From Afipia birgiae 34632 (GTDB lineage: Bacteria > Pseudomonadota > Alphaproteobacteria > Rhizobiales > Xanthobacteraceae), in NCBI RefSeq assembly GCF_000308295.2, contig NZ_HG326652.1:2880843-2944842 (forward strand): DNA of 64,000 bases, read 5' to 3'. Below, piece after piece: positions 35,901-44,614 of this stretch. Within the stretch, counting starts at the first letter, position 1; every line of letters starts with the position of its first letter. The notes beneath the pieces are model-generated. The model saw only the letters and a list, made by a program, of their open reading frames with translations. It did not search any database and was not told the origin of the DNA. Made by a program: the position numbers and the translations under genes.

Positions 35901-36657
35901 CCCACAGGATGAGAAAGCCCGAATTGTACCAATCGGCGCTTTCCGGCACGTCGGTCTGTTCGCCCCAAGTCTGCGGTGATGCCGGCGGCAGGTCGCAATA
36001 CCAGTCGTAGAACGACATGCACACGCCGCCGAGCAGCGACAGATACCGCGCGCCGGCGGCATAGCTCACCATCGACATCGCAGGAATTGGCGAAAAGCCG
36101 AAAATGCGATCCGGCCCGTAACTCTTCACGGTGTAGGCATTCGCGGCCGCAACGATCTCGTTGACCTCATCCCAGCTTGCGCGCACGAAGCCACCGAGAC
36201 CACGCTTCTTGACATAGGAGCCGCGCTTCTCTGGATTCTCGACGATCGACTTCCATGCCGCGACCGGCGTCATCATTACCCGCGCTTCGCGCCACAACTT
36301 CAGCAGCCGTGAACGTACCAGCGGATATTTCACACGGTTACCGGAATAGAGATACCAACTGTAACTTGCACCGCGCGCGCATCCGCGCGGTTCATGATTT
36401 GGCAGATCAGGTCGCGTCCGCGGATAATCGGTCTGCTGGGTTTCCCAGGTGACTATTCCGCCTTTGACGTAGACCTTCCACGAGCAAGAGCCCGTACAAT
36501 TGACGCCGTGCGTGGAGCGAACGATTTTGTCGTGCTGCCAGCGCTTGCGATAGCCATCCTCCCACGATCTGTCTTCGGAGGTCATGATGCCGTGGCCGCC
36601 GGCGAACTCGGCTTTGGCTCGCGTAAAGAACGTAAGCCGGTCAAGAAAATGGCTCAT
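32911..36657 (-). CDS. narG: NarG, catalytic molybdenum subunit of nitrate reductase
   Basis: 1248 residues. N terminus without Tat signal peptide but with the vestigial R-S-W-E-D-G-Y-R-K-R-W segment. FS0 cluster ligands in H-G-V-N-C-T-G-S-C-S-W and a later C-A-R-G. The Mo ligand Asp region is Y-N-S-G-F-L-I-L-W-G-S-N. Full length. Reduces nitrate to nitrite on the cytoplasmic side, using quinol electrons through NarI and NarH. AAGGAGA precedes ATG 36657, 11 bases after narK. Confidence 0.97.
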   Translation of the reverse strand: MSHFLDRLTFFTRAKAEFAGGHGIMTSEDRSWEDGYRKRWQHDKIVRSTHGVNCTGSCSWKVYVKGGIVTWETQQTDYPRTRPDLPNHEPRGCARGASYSWYLYSGNRVKYPLVRSRLLKLWREARVMMTPVAAWKSIVENPEKRGSYVKKRGLGGFVRASWDEVNEIVAAANAYTVKSYGPDRIFGFSPIPAMSMVSYAAGARYLSLLGGVCMSFYDWYCDLPPASPQTWGEQTDVPESADWYNSGFLILWGSNVPQTRTPDAHFYTEVRYKGAKSVVICPDYSEASKFADLWVSPKQGTDAALAMAMGHVILREFHIDRQAKYFNDYARQYTDMPMLVRLVKQGEYYVPERFIRASDFDTTLGETNNPEWKTVAYDENSGEIVAPNGTIGFRWGEKGNWNLEERTADGRETKLRLSLMDIQDDVASVGFPYFGNREHDHFLGTDHPDVLMRNVPVKTLQLADGEALVASVFDLFVANYGVDRGLGGAHIAANYNDVEPYTPAWAEKISGVPRDQIITVAREFALNAEKTGGRSMVIVGAGLNHWYHMDMNYRGIINMLVMCGCVGQSGGGWSHYVGQEKLRPQSGWLPLAFGLDWSRPPRQMNSTSAFYAHTDQWRYETLDVKEVLSPTAPAGPWDGALIDYNVRAERMGWLPSAPQLQANPIEVSKQAAASGLEAKDYVAKALKSGELKLACDDPDNPKNWPRNMFVWRSNLLGASGKGHEYFLKHLLGTSHGVMGKDLGEDGRKKPSEVVWHEEAPEGKLDLLVTLDFRMSTTCMYSDIVLPTATWYEKNDLNTSDMHPFIHPLTAAIDPVWESRSDWEIYKGIAKSFSKVAPEVLGVEKDIVLTPIMHDTAGEIAQPFDVKDWKKGEIDPIPGKTMPAVTMVDRDYPNIYKQFTSLGPLMGKLGNGGKGMSWNTEHEVDLLKGLNGVVTEEGRSKGLARIDTDIDACEVLLSLAPETNGEVAVKAWNSLSGFTGRDHTHLAIPKEDEKIRFRDVVAQPRKIISSPIWSGLESEKVCYNACYTNVHELIPWRTLTGRQQLYQDHLWMRAFGEGFCVYRPPIDTKSVNPVIDRKPNGNKTMVLNFLTPHQKWGIHSTYTDNLLMLTLSRGGPIVWISETDAKGAGIVDNDWIEVFNTNGALVARAVVSQRVKQGMCMMYHAQEKIVNVPGSEQTGQRGGIHNSVTRIVLKPTHMIGGYVQQAYGFNYYGTVGSNRDEFVAVRKMANIDWLDTPLDATTPGLEAAE

Positions 36658-36668
36658 CGTTTTTCTCC

Positions 36669-39413
36669 TTACTGAGCTGGTTGGGTGGCGGACGCGGATA
36701 CGTCACGCCGTTCAATGTCATGAAGCAGGCCGCCTCTGCGGGTGTAGACAGCCCAGGTGATCAGGACGCACGTTACATAGAAGATGAAGAAACCCCATAG
36801 CGCCGCCTGTACGCCGCCAGTGAGATCGATCGACGTTCCGTAGGATTTCGGAATGAAGAATGCGCCGAATGCAGCGATAGCCGATGTGAAGCCCGTAATC
36901 GCGGCCGACTCTTTTTCCGCCTGACGCATGCGCGTCGTGACGTCAGCTCCTGGCATCAAGCGGTCAATCTCCTTGCGCATGATGTTCGGGATCATCTGGA
37001 AGGTCGATGCGTTGCCGACGCCCGTCGCAAAGAACAGGAACAGGAACATGGCGAAGAACCCCCAGAACGCGCCCGGCTGATCCTTGATACCGAGAAAATA
37101 GAGAATCCCGACGACGCCCATCATCATCGCCACGAACACCCACAGGGTGACGCGGCCTCCGCCCCATTTGTCGGAGATCCAGCCGGTGGCCGACCGGGAC
37201 AAGGCACCCACCAGCGGTCCCAGGAACACGAACGGCATTGCATCGACCGCCGGAAACTGCGTCTTCGCCAGCAGCGGGAAGCCCGCCGCGTAACCGATGA
37301 ACGAGCCGAAGGTGCCGGTATAGAGCCAGCACATAATCCAGTTATGCTTGCGCTTGAATATCACGACCTGATCCGCGAACGAGGCCTTCGCCGAAGCAAT
37401 GTCGTTCATTCCGAACCATGCGGCGAAGGCACTCGCCGCGATGAACGGCACCCAGATGAAGCCGGCGTTCTGCAACCAGAGCGGCGCCTGCTGCGTGCCG
37501 CCTGTCACCGTCGCCGGATCGCCGCCGAACCAGCCGAACACACCCGCGGTGATCACGAGCGGCACCACGAACTGCACGGTGCTGACCCCGAGATTGCCGA
37601 GCCCGGCGTTGAGCGCGAGCGCATTCCCCTTTTCGGAACGCGGGAAGAAGAACGAGATGTTCGCCATCGACGAAGCGAAGTTTCCTCCGCCCAGCCCGCA
37701 CAGCAGCGCCAGCACGAGGAACAGAGCATAAGGAGTCGACGGGTTCTGCACGGCATAGCCGATGCCGACAGCCGGGATCATCAACGACCAAGTCGCCAGC
37801 GTGGTCCACAGCCGTCCGCCGAAGATCGGCACCATGAACGAATAGAAGATGCGCAGCACCGCACCGGAAATACCCGGCAACGCAGCCAGCCAGAACAGCT
37901 CCGCCGTGGTGAACTTGAAGCCGACCGCTGGCAGCTTCGCCACGACCACCGACCATACTTGCCAGATCGCGAACGACAGCAGCAGCGAAGGGATCGATAT
38001 CCATAAGTTGCGCCGCGCGATGGCGCGCCCCGTCGTATCCCAGAAGGTCTTGTCCTCAGGACGCCAGTCGGTCAACACCACGCCGGACAGAGCGCCGACA
38101 TGTTCCGGCTTGTGGATTTCTTCCATTTCGGGGAATTCGGGCAACTTTTTCAGTGCCTCGCCTGAAACACCGTGCTCCATCTGCCGGATGGCAAGATGCA
38201 TCCAGGCAAGCGAGGCTGCCACCAGGACGAACAGCAGCATGAAACAGCTCGTCCACAACCCGGTGAGGTCGTTAAGCGCACCGAACACAATCGGAAGCAC
38301 AAAGCCGCCGAGGCCGCCGATCATCCCGACGAGGCCGCCAACCGCACCGACATGCTTGGGATAATAGACCGGGATGTGCTTGAAGACGGCCGCCTTGCCG
38401 AGCGCCATGAAGAAGCCAAGCACGAACACAGTGACGGTGAAGGGCACGAGGCCCATTTCCATATGAAAACTCACCGGCCCGGACACGGTCCGCACGATGT
38501 AATCGGCCGGCGGATAGGACAGGATGAACGTACAGAGCACGCCGACGAGGAGTGTCCAGTACATCACCCGGCGCGCGCCATACCGATCCGACAGGTGTCC
38601 GCCATATGCGCGGAACACGCTGGCGGGAAACGAGAACATGGCCGCGACCATGCCCGCGGTTTTGATGTTCACGCCGTAAACGTTGATCAGATACTGCGGC
38701 AACCACAGCGAAAGAGCAACGAACGCGCCGAAAACGAAGAAGTAGTAAAGCGCAAAGCGCCAAACCTGAATATTTTTGAGAGATTCGAGTTCCAGCCACG
38801 CGCTCTTCGGTTTCTCATGATTTTTCCGGCGCGCGAGCACAACCGGATCTTCTTCCGAGAACAGCCAGAAGATAATGGCCATCGCGCCAATCGCCAGTGC
38901 CCACACCTGCGCAACGGTCTGCCACCCATAAGCAACCAGCACGAAAGGCGCCACGAATTTTGTGACTGCAGCGCCGACATTGCCCGCGCCGAAGATGCCA
39001 AGTGCCGTACCCTGCTTACCTGCTGGGTAGAAGCGCGAGACGTAGGCGACGCCGACCGCAAACGAGCCACCGGCTATGCCGACGAAGAGCGCGGCGATCA
39101 GAAACTGCGGATAGGTATGCGCCCATGTCAGCAGATAGGTGGCAATCGCAGCCGCCAGCATCACAACGGTGTAGATGCGCCTGCCGCCGTACTGGTCGGT
39201 CCACACACCGAGGACCAGCCGAATTAGCGATCCGCTCAAGATGGGCGTGCCAACCAGAAGTCCGAATTGGGTTTCGTTAAGGCCCAGATCCTGCTTGATG
39301 CGGATGCCGATGATCGAGAAGATCGTCCAAACCGCAAAGCAGATCGTGAAAGCAATGGTCGAAAGCCAAAGCGCCCGACCTGGAGCCGTACCGACTGGAC
39401 TTGACCCGCTCAT
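36669..39413 (-). CDS. narK: Fused NarK1-NarK2 nitrate/nitrite transporter
   Basis: 914 residues, twice the usual MFS length. Two NarK domains in tandem: residues about 1-430 (with A-G-N-V-G-A-A-V-T-K-F) and about 460-900 (with G-G-G-N-F-A-S-S-M-A-N-I-S-F-F-F-P-R), joined by a polar linker around E-F-P-E-M-E-E-I-H-K-P-E-H-V. NarK1 types act as nitrate/H+ symporters and NarK2 types as nitrate/nitrite antiporters, so the fusion can import nitrate and export nitrite. Same arrangement as in Paracoccus. First gene of the nar operon, with a FNR-type box 56-70 bases upstream. Confidence 0.95.
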   Translation of the reverse strand: MSGSSPVGTAPGRALWLSTIAFTICFAVWTIFSIIGIRIKQDLGLNETQFGLLVGTPILSGSLIRLVLGVWTDQYGGRRIYTVVMLAAAIATYLLTWAHTYPQFLIAALFVGIAGGSFAVGVAYVSRFYPAGKQGTALGIFGAGNVGAAVTKFVAPFVLVAYGWQTVAQVWALAIGAMAIIFWLFSEEDPVVLARRKNHEKPKSAWLELESLKNIQVWRFALYYFFVFGAFVALSLWLPQYLINVYGVNIKTAGMVAAMFSFPASVFRAYGGHLSDRYGARRVMYWTLLVGVLCTFILSYPPADYIVRTVSGPVSFHMEMGLVPFTVTVFVLGFFMALGKAAVFKHIPVYYPKHVGAVGGLVGMIGGLGGFVLPIVFGALNDLTGLWTSCFMLLFVLVAASLAWMHLAIRQMEHGVSGEALKKLPEFPEMEEIHKPEHVGALSGVVLTDWRPEDKTFWDTTGRAIARRNLWISIPSLLLSFAIWQVWSVVVAKLPAVGFKFTTAELFWLAALPGISGAVLRIFYSFMVPIFGGRLWTTLATWSLMIPAVGIGYAVQNPSTPYALFLVLALLCGLGGGNFASSMANISFFFPRSEKGNALALNAGLGNLGVSTVQFVVPLVITAGVFGWFGGDPATVTGGTQQAPLWLQNAGFIWVPFIAASAFAAWFGMNDIASAKASFADQVVIFKRKHNWIMCWLYTGTFGSFIGYAAGFPLLAKTQFPAVDAMPFVFLGPLVGALSRSATGWISDKWGGGRVTLWVFVAMMMGVVGILYFLGIKDQPGAFWGFFAMFLFLFFATGVGNASTFQMIPNIMRKEIDRLMPGADVTTRMRQAEKESAAITGFTSAIAAFGAFFIPKSYGTSIDLTGGVQAALWGFFIFYVTCVLITWAVYTRRGGLLHDIERRDVSASATQPAQ

Positions 39414-39469
39414 AGTGCATCTCCAAAACCCGTATGGGGTGGAGATCGCCTCTTGAGGCCGGAATTGAT

Positions 39470-39483
39470 TTGCGCTGGATCAA
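39470..39483 (-). promoter_or_regulatory. FNR/NarR-type box upstream of narK
   Basis: TTGCGCTGGATCAA. Centre 63 bases before the narK ATG, fitting activation from -41.5. Could be read by FNR or by the divergent NarR-like regulator. Confidence 0.65.
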
Positions 39484-39573
39484 GCTGGGGCCGGTCAGCG
39501 GTGACTTATATGAAAATAGGCATTGCTGCTTGATGTTTTGTGCATTGCAAAATGATGTTTGTTGCATTCATAA

Positions 39574-39587
39574 TTGATAAACATCAC
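39574..39587. promoter_or_regulatory. FNR-like box close to NarR-like regulator start
   Basis: TTGATAAACATCAC, one base off consensus at the last position. It ends 28 bases before the regulator's ATG (39616), too near for usual activation, so it may give autorepression, or act on the nar side. Confidence 0.45.
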
Positions 39588-39615
39588 AATCCATCAGCGA
39601 TCCTGAAACGGAGCG

Positions 39616-40320
39616 ATGCCATTGCGTCCCCATGAGCTCCAACAGTTGCGGGAATTGCCGCTGTTTTCCGAAATGAGTCTAGAGAATCTGGAGCGTCTGC
39701 TGGATGCCGCATTGCTGCAGCAATTTCCGGCCGGTGTCGTCCTGATCCATGAAGGCGATCAGGCCGACTTCCTTCATGTGCTGATCGACGGCCTCGCCGA
39801 GATTTACACCGAGCAGGATGGCGGAGAGTGGGGGATCTCACTGGTCAATCCTGTGTCGACGTTCATTCTTGCAGCCATCGTCAGCGACCAGCCCTATTTG
39901 AATTCGGCAAGAACGCTGGTTGAATCACGCATTCTGCTGATTCCCGCAAAGCGAGCCCGCGAGATTTTCGATCAGGACGTCGCCTTTGCCCGCATGGTCG
40001 CAAAAGAACTTGCGCTCGCTTACCGCGGATCGGTCAAGAAACTCAAAGGATACATGGCACGGTCGAGCGTCGAACGACTGGCCAACTGGATATTGGCCGA
40101 GGCTCAGAAGGACATTGATCAAGGAAATGTCGTGATTCCATTCGACCGCGGCACGCTGGCGTCACACATCGGCACCACGCGGGAAAACCTGTCGCGAAGC
40201 CTTGCGTATCTGACCGAGTACGGTGTGCGGATTCGAGGGCGTGAGATCGTCATAGATGACAAGGATCAACTCGCTGTCTTCGCGCGCCCACAGCGGCTCA
40301 TCGACGATCCTGCATCGTAA
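39616..40320 (+). CDS. Crp/Fnr-family regulator, NarR-like
   Basis: 234 residues, divergent from narK. CRP-type sensor domain (V-V-L-I-H-E-G-D-Q-A-D-F near residue 40), dimer helix about 120-145, and helix-turn-helix L-A-S-H-I-G-T-T-R-E-N-L-S-R-S-L near 185. No cysteine cluster. In Paracoccus a cysteine-free FNR-family protein, NarR, next to narK activates narKGHJI in response to nitrate or nitrite; position and features fit, so NarR-like is a fair inference. The recognition helix differs (R-E-N-L-S-R) from the FNR of this window (I-E-T-V-S-R). Confidence 0.85.
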   Translation: MPLRPHELQQLRELPLFSEMSLENLERLLDAALLQQFPAGVVLIHEGDQADFLHVLIDGLAEIYTEQDGGEWGISLVNPVSTFILAAIVSDQPYLNSARTLVESRILLIPAKRAREIFDQDVAFARMVAKELALAYRGSVKKLKGYMARSSVERLANWILAEAQKDIDQGNVVIPFDRGTLASHIGTTRENLSRSLAYLTEYGVRIRGREIVIDDKDQLAVFARPQRLIDDPAS

Positions 40321-40403
40321 AGCGCCCGCACCGCAGTCAGCACGATGCAAGAGCTCTTTCACGGGAAACTAGGCCCCCGCCATACTTGATTTATTACGAC
40401 ATA

Positions 40404-40430
40404 TGACACATATTTAAGCGACACGTGTCA
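40404..40430 (+). promoter_or_regulatory. Inverted repeat before toxin-antitoxin operon
   Basis: Arms TGACACAT (40404-40411) and ACGTGTCA (40423-40430), seven of eight positions pairing, ending 12 bases before the antitoxin ATG. Likely operator for autorepression by the antitoxin. Confidence 0.5.
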
Positions 40431-40442
40431 GAGGGCGCCACC

Positions 40443-40928
40443 ATGGCCGTCGCCGCCGAAAAACCGGGTTCGAAAGGGCCAGGGGATCACTTGCAGAAAG
40501 TGGCCGAACTGCTTGGCGGGCCGCGCATCCTGTCGCGCCCCATCACAAGCTCCCTCGACGCCCATGAGCTGTTGGTGCATGGGCTGCCCGGATCCGCGCT
40601 GAACCACCTCATTCACGGGCTCCTCGTGATTCACAAGACGGACTCGCTGGAAAAAGCCGTCGGAATGAGCCTTCGCACCTTTCAGCGGCGCAAGGACGCT
40701 CCCGCCAAGCCGCTCAGCCAGGAACAAAGCGGGCGAACCTGGAAGTTTGCCGAAATCCTAGCCAAGGCCACGGACGTATTCGGCTCGCAGGGAGAGGCCG
40801 AGCAGTGGCTCGAGCGTCCGGCTATCGGCCTTGACCAGCGCCGCCCGATCGACCTGCTTGCCACGCCAGCGGGCATCGAACTTGTTGAGCAATATCTCGA
40901 ACGTCTCGCATACGGCGTCTATGCATGA
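40443..40928 (+). CDS. Xre/MbcA/ParS-type antitoxin (DUF2384)
   Basis: 161 residues from ATG 40443 (GAGGG upstream; an in-frame GTG at 40425 lies inside the operator arm). Central helical DNA-binding part with S-L-E-K-A-V-G-M-S-L-R-T-F-Q-R-R-K-D, and a C-terminal DUF2384 toxin-binding domain: A-T-D-V-F-G-S-Q-G-E-A-E-Q-W-L-E-R-P-A-I-G-L-D-x-R-R-P-I-D-L-L-A-T-P-A-G. Partner of the RES toxin whose start it overlaps by four bases. Confidence 0.92.
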   Translation: MAVAAEKPGSKGPGDHLQKVAELLGGPRILSRPITSSLDAHELLVHGLPGSALNHLIHGLLVIHKTDSLEKAVGMSLRTFQRRKDAPAKPLSQEQSGRTWKFAEILAKATDVFGSQGEAEQWLERPAIGLDQRRPIDLLATPAGIELVEQYLERLAYGVYA

Positions 40929-41449
40929 CGCCTCTGCCAGTGCCGTTGGGAGGCAGCCATCTCATCGCCTGGCGCCTCGATCAGGCGCGCTTCGCGCCGA
41001 CCTGGGATAGTGGCGAAGGCGCTTTCCAGTTCGGCGGCCGATGGAACAGCAAAGGTGTTCGCGTCGTCTATAGCGCCCTCGATCCCGCGACCGCGATCCT
41101 CGAAGTCGCGGTTCACAAAGGCTTCAAAGCGCTCGACACGCTGCCACATGTCCTGACCGCACTTCATGTCGTCGACGTGTCTGGCGTTCATGTGGTTCAG
41201 CCTGCCGACGTTCCCAACGTCAACTGGCTGCGGCCCGGAATCCCAAGCGCAGGACAGCAGGCGTTCGGTGATGCGCTTCTGGCCAAGCACCAGTTCGTCG
41301 TCATTCCAAGCGCGGTGTCCACCCATAGCTGGAATCTGATCTTCGATCCGACCAAGGCGACAGGCGCATACCAGCAGCACATTCAGGAAGCCTTCGCACT
41401 CGATACGCGTCTCCATCCTCCGGCTTTGACGCCAGGATCATCTCCATAG
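40925..41449 (+). CDS. RES-domain toxin (NAD+-degrading)
   Basis: 174 residues. RES motifs: W-R-L-D near residue 16, F-x-G-G-R-W-N-S-K-G-V-R-V-V-Y-S-A-L-D-P-A-T-A-I-L-E-V near 35-60 (Arg, Tyr, Glu of the active site) and P-S-A-V-S near 128 with N-L-I-F-D-P. RES toxins deplete NAD+ and halt growth; the DUF2384 antitoxin covers the active site. Toxin follows antitoxin, the usual order. Full length. Confidence 0.93.
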   Translation: MTPLPVPLGGSHLIAWRLDQARFAPTWDSGEGAFQFGGRWNSKGVRVVYSALDPATAILEVAVHKGFKALDTLPHVLTALHVVDVSGVHVVQPADVPNVNWLRPGIPSAGQQAFGDALLAKHQFVVIPSAVSTHSWNLIFDPTKATGAYQQHIQEAFALDTRLHPPALTPGSSP

Positions 41450-41531
41450 CAGCGACCGACCCAGCGCTGCCGCAGAGCGCGCCGATATCCATCGATGCTG
41501 ATATGATCAATGAGGGCCGCAATTCGATGAG

Positions 41532-41720
41532 ATGGTGGAAGGAAACGCTTCACCAAGCCGCATCGTACGCATTTTACCTGAATTGGGCTTAGGTCTGTCG
41601 CTATCCGGCCTCCACTATGGGCTGAGTGCCGCATTGTGGTCAGCCGCATACGGTGTCTGGCTCGCCGGCTTTCTGCCGTTCCTTATGAACCCAATGAATG
41701 AGGCACACGGCTGCAAATAG
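41532..41720 (+). pseudogene. Remnant of an NnrS C terminus
   Basis: About 60 residues with R-I-L-P-E-L ... L-H-Y-G-L-S-A-A-L-W-S-A-A-Y-G-V-W-L-A-G-F-L-P-F-L-M-N-P. Family members end in P-E-L/x-LHLSAALWxLAFxLFLxxY-x-P-x-L-x-R-P, so this looks like the last helix of an NnrS. No upstream NnrS domain remains. It could also be expressed as a small membrane protein, but truncation is the simpler reading. The intact nnrS is at 20837-22024. Confidence 0.45.
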
Positions 41721-41765
41721 TCGTCGCGAAAGGTATGAACAGCAGGACAAAATAGCGACACAGCA

Positions 41766-41779
41766 TTGCGATAGCGCAA
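41766..41779 (+). promoter_or_regulatory. FNR/FixK-type box upstream of moeA-hemN
   Basis: TTGCGATAGCGCAA, fully symmetric arms TTGCG and CGCAA. Centre 96 bases before the moeA start; puts molybdenum cofactor and heme synthesis under low-oxygen control. Confidence 0.65.
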
Positions 41780-41868
41780 AGTGAAGCTCGGAGGACTTGC
41801 TAAATGTTGCACGCGATGGCCCCGCGGAACACGGGCATCTTTCCTCTGAAGTAGAATGGAGCGCACAA

Positions 41869-43188
41869 ATGGGTCATCCTCGCAAATCCCCCGAGATGCT
41901 ACCGCCTGTTCTGCGCCAGCGTCACAGCAACCAGCAGGATGAAATCTTGCTGCCGACGTGCGCGGATCATGAGGACGGCACGCTGACCCCTGTCGATCTC
42001 GCGGTCGAGAAAGGGTTGACGTTGAGACTTCCGGTGACGACGGAGTCCGTCGATCTGCAACACGCCTCTGGACGTGTTCTGGCGCAGACCTTCACTGCGC
42101 AAGCGCCGCAACCCTACTTCGATTACAGTGCGATGGATGGCTATGCCGTCAATGTCAAGGACATTGGTAGCTCTCTGCCGGTAAGGTTGAGACTGATCGG
42201 GCGCATCGCAGCCAGCCGCACGAAGGAAGAAATCACGCTGAGAACCCGTAGCGCCGTCAGAATTCTGACTGGAGCACCGATCCCGCCCGGCGCGAATGCC
42301 GTCATCGCCCAAGAAGAAATACGGCGCGAGGGGGATATTGTCGTGCTTTCCCGCATTCCGCAACGTGGCGAGAACATCAGGCTCCGCGGCGAGGATGTCC
42401 AGACCGGCGACACATTGATCGAGCGCAGGAGTCTGATGGACCCGCGGGCGATGGGCGTTGCGGCATCGGCGGGAATACCGCGGGTGGAACTGTTCCGCAA
42501 GCTCCGCGTTGCTATCTTCTCGACAGGGTCGGAATTGCGCCAGCCCGGGGAGGATATAGCGCCGGGCGAGATCTACAATTCGAACCGCTACATTCTGCGA
42601 GGCCTGCTGGACAAACCCTGGATCGATCTCATCGATCTTGGCACTTCTTATGACGAGCCGAAAGTGCTGCGCGCCTATATGAGAGATGCCGCAGCGCAGG
42701 CGGACGTAGTTATCACCACAGGCGGCGTTTCTGTCGGCGATGAAGATCATATGGCTGACGTCGTCCGAGATTGCGATGGAACGATCGCAGTCACCCGCGT
42801 CGCGATCAAACCCGGAAAACCGCTGACACTCGGTCAGGTCGGACAAGCCGCTTATATCGGCCTCCCAGGCAATCCCGTGGCGGTCTTCACGACGTTCCGC
42901 GTCGTGGTGGATGGCTTGTTGCGGGCATGGGCCGGTCTGAAGCAGCGCGTTGAGCCTGTACGTCCCGTGATCGCAGATTTCACATGGACATGCCGGACCG
43001 GGCGTTCGACTTATCTGCCCGGAGTTCTCAAGGGATATAACGCGAACGGAGCACCGCTTGTGGATGTACTTCCAAGAGCCAATTCCGGAAAGCTCTTCCT
43101 TCTAAGCAAGGCGGATGGGTTTGTCGTGATCAATCCCGACTACGGCGATGTTAAGCTTGGTGATCTGGTCGGATGGTTCGCCCTGTAG
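41869..43188 (+). CDS. moeA: MoeA, molybdopterin molybdenumtransferase
   Basis: 439 residues from ATG 41869 (GGAGCG upstream). MoeA domains: D-Y-S-A-M-D-G-Y-A near residue 85, G-E-D-V-Q-x-G-D near 170, the MoCF-binding T-T-G-G-V-S-V-G-D-E-D-H near 285 and L-P-G-N-P-V-A-V-F-T-T-F near 330. Inserts Mo into adenylylated molybdopterin, completing the cofactor of NarG after MogA. Sits 31 bases ahead of hemN on the same strand. Confidence 0.94.
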   Translation: MGHPRKSPEMLPPVLRQRHSNQQDEILLPTCADHEDGTLTPVDLAVEKGLTLRLPVTTESVDLQHASGRVLAQTFTAQAPQPYFDYSAMDGYAVNVKDIGSSLPVRLRLIGRIAASRTKEEITLRTRSAVRILTGAPIPPGANAVIAQEEIRREGDIVVLSRIPQRGENIRLRGEDVQTGDTLIERRSLMDPRAMGVAASAGIPRVELFRKLRVAIFSTGSELRQPGEDIAPGEIYNSNRYILRGLLDKPWIDLIDLGTSYDEPKVLRAYMRDAAAQADVVITTGGVSVGDEDHMADVVRDCDGTIAVTRVAIKPGKPLTLGQVGQAAYIGLPGNPVAVFTTFRVVVDGLLRAWAGLKQRVEPVRPVIADFTWTCRTGRSTYLPGVLKGYNANGAPLVDVLPRANSGKLFLLSKADGFVVINPDYGDVKLGDLVGWFAL

Positions 43189-43219
43189 GAACGCCAACTT
43201 TCATTATGCATGACGAGAT

Positions 43220-44605
43220 ATGCCCGTGAACCTTCACCGAGCCACCGCACGCATGCGCTCCGATCTCAACATTCGTTATGGAGAGGAACGTCTGCCGCGC
43301 TACACTAGCTATCCGACCGCGCCGCATTTTTCATGCTCTATCTCGCAGCAAACCTATCGTCAGTGGCTCGCATCGGTTTCGCAAGAACAAACGGTTTCGC
43401 TCTATCTACACATTCCCTTCTGCCGGTCCATGTGTTGGTATTGCGGTTGCAATACGACGATTGCCCGGCGCAACGAGCCCATTGCCGAATATCTCGCAGA
43501 GATGCGACGCGAGATCGACATGGTGGCAAGTCATGTCGTGCGGCCGCTCAGGATCAATCACATACACTTCGGCGGAGGAACGCCGACCATCGTAACGCCC
43601 TCGCAGTTTGCAGAACTGATGAATATTCTGAGGCAAAAATTCACTCTTCGTTCCGACGCTGAGGTGGCCGTCGAGGTTGATCCGCGCACGCTCACCCGCG
43701 AGATGATACTTGAACTCGGCGCGAGCGGCGTCACGCGGGCCAGCCTCGGCGTGCAGAGCTTCGACCCCGCCGTGCAGCAAGCCATCAATCGTATTCAGAG
43801 TTTTAAAGACACAGCCACTGCGACCGAACAATTGCGAGCGGCGGGTGTACGCGGCATAAACTTCGACCTGATCTACGGCTTGCCGCGTCAGACAGTGGCG
43901 TCGTGTTTCGATACGGCCAGGAAATGCCTTTGGCTTCGTCCCGACCGCCTCTCGGTCTTTGGCTATGCGCATGTACCAACGTTCAAGAAACACCAGCGCA
44001 AGATCGATGAAGCCGCACTTCCAGATGGTGCCAATCGCCACCTTCAGGCGAACATGATCGCCTACTCCTTGACCGCGGCAGGCTATCGGCAGATCGGCCT
44101 CGATCATTTCGCCTTTCCGGGAGATAGTCTGGCGACGGCGCAAGCGGCGGGAAACCTTCACCGGAATTTTCAAGGTTATACCACCGACACAAGTGATGTC
44201 CTGATCGGCTTCGGCGCAAGCGCCATTGGGCGGTTTGACCAAGGTTACGTCCAGAATGACGCCGCAACCCGATCCTATTGTACGCAGATCGGCCGCGGCG
44301 ATCTGGCGACCGAGAAGGGCTATGCGCTAACAGCCGATGACCGCCTGCGTGCCGACATTATCGAACGTATCATGTGCGACTTCCGCGTCGACCTTCAGCA
44401 GGTTTGCGCGAGGCATGGCACAACGCCGGCAACCACTCTACAATCAGCCACCCGCCTGCACGGACTGACGGCTGATGGCGTCGTTAATCTCGACGGCGCT
44501 GTGCTTTCAATCAGGGATGACGCACGCCATCTGGTGCGCAGCGTCGCCTCCGCGTTCGATGCGTATATCGGGACATCCGGCCCGGTCTACAGCCGCGCTG
44601 TCTGA
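43220..44605 (+). CDS. hemN: HemN, oxygen-independent coproporphyrinogen III oxidase
   Basis: 461 residues. Radical SAM motif C-R-S-M-C-W-Y-C-G-C near residue 69, the HemN-type CxxxCxxC followed by an extra Cys. F-G-G-G-T-P-T near 117 binds SAM; the Y-G-E-E-R-L-P-R-Y-T-S-Y-P-T-A-P-H-F start is diagnostic for HemN against HemW. Makes protoporphyrinogen without O2, so that heme for cytochromes and NarI can be made anaerobically. Confidence 0.96.
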   Translation: MPVNLHRATARMRSDLNIRYGEERLPRYTSYPTAPHFSCSISQQTYRQWLASVSQEQTVSLYLHIPFCRSMCWYCGCNTTIARRNEPIAEYLAEMRREIDMVASHVVRPLRINHIHFGGGTPTIVTPSQFAELMNILRQKFTLRSDAEVAVEVDPRTLTREMILELGASGVTRASLGVQSFDPAVQQAINRIQSFKDTATATEQLRAAGVRGINFDLIYGLPRQTVASCFDTARKCLWLRPDRLSVFGYAHVPTFKKHQRKIDEAALPDGANRHLQANMIAYSLTAAGYRQIGLDHFAFPGDSLATAQAAGNLHRNFQGYTTDTSDVLIGFGASAIGRFDQGYVQNDAATRSYCTQIGRGDLATEKGYALTADDRLRADIIERIMCDFRVDLQQVCARHGTTPATTLQSATRLHGLTADGVVNLDGAVLSIRDDARHLVRSVASAFDAYIGTSGPVYSRAV

Positions 44606-44614
44606 AACAGGCGG

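Larger units (their letters stand above)
41450..41868 (+). other. Region between toxin and moeA
   Basis: About 420 bases. Contains a short NnrS-like remnant (41532-41720) and a FNR/FixK-type box (41766-41779) serving moeA. Nothing else recognised. Confidence 0.5.
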
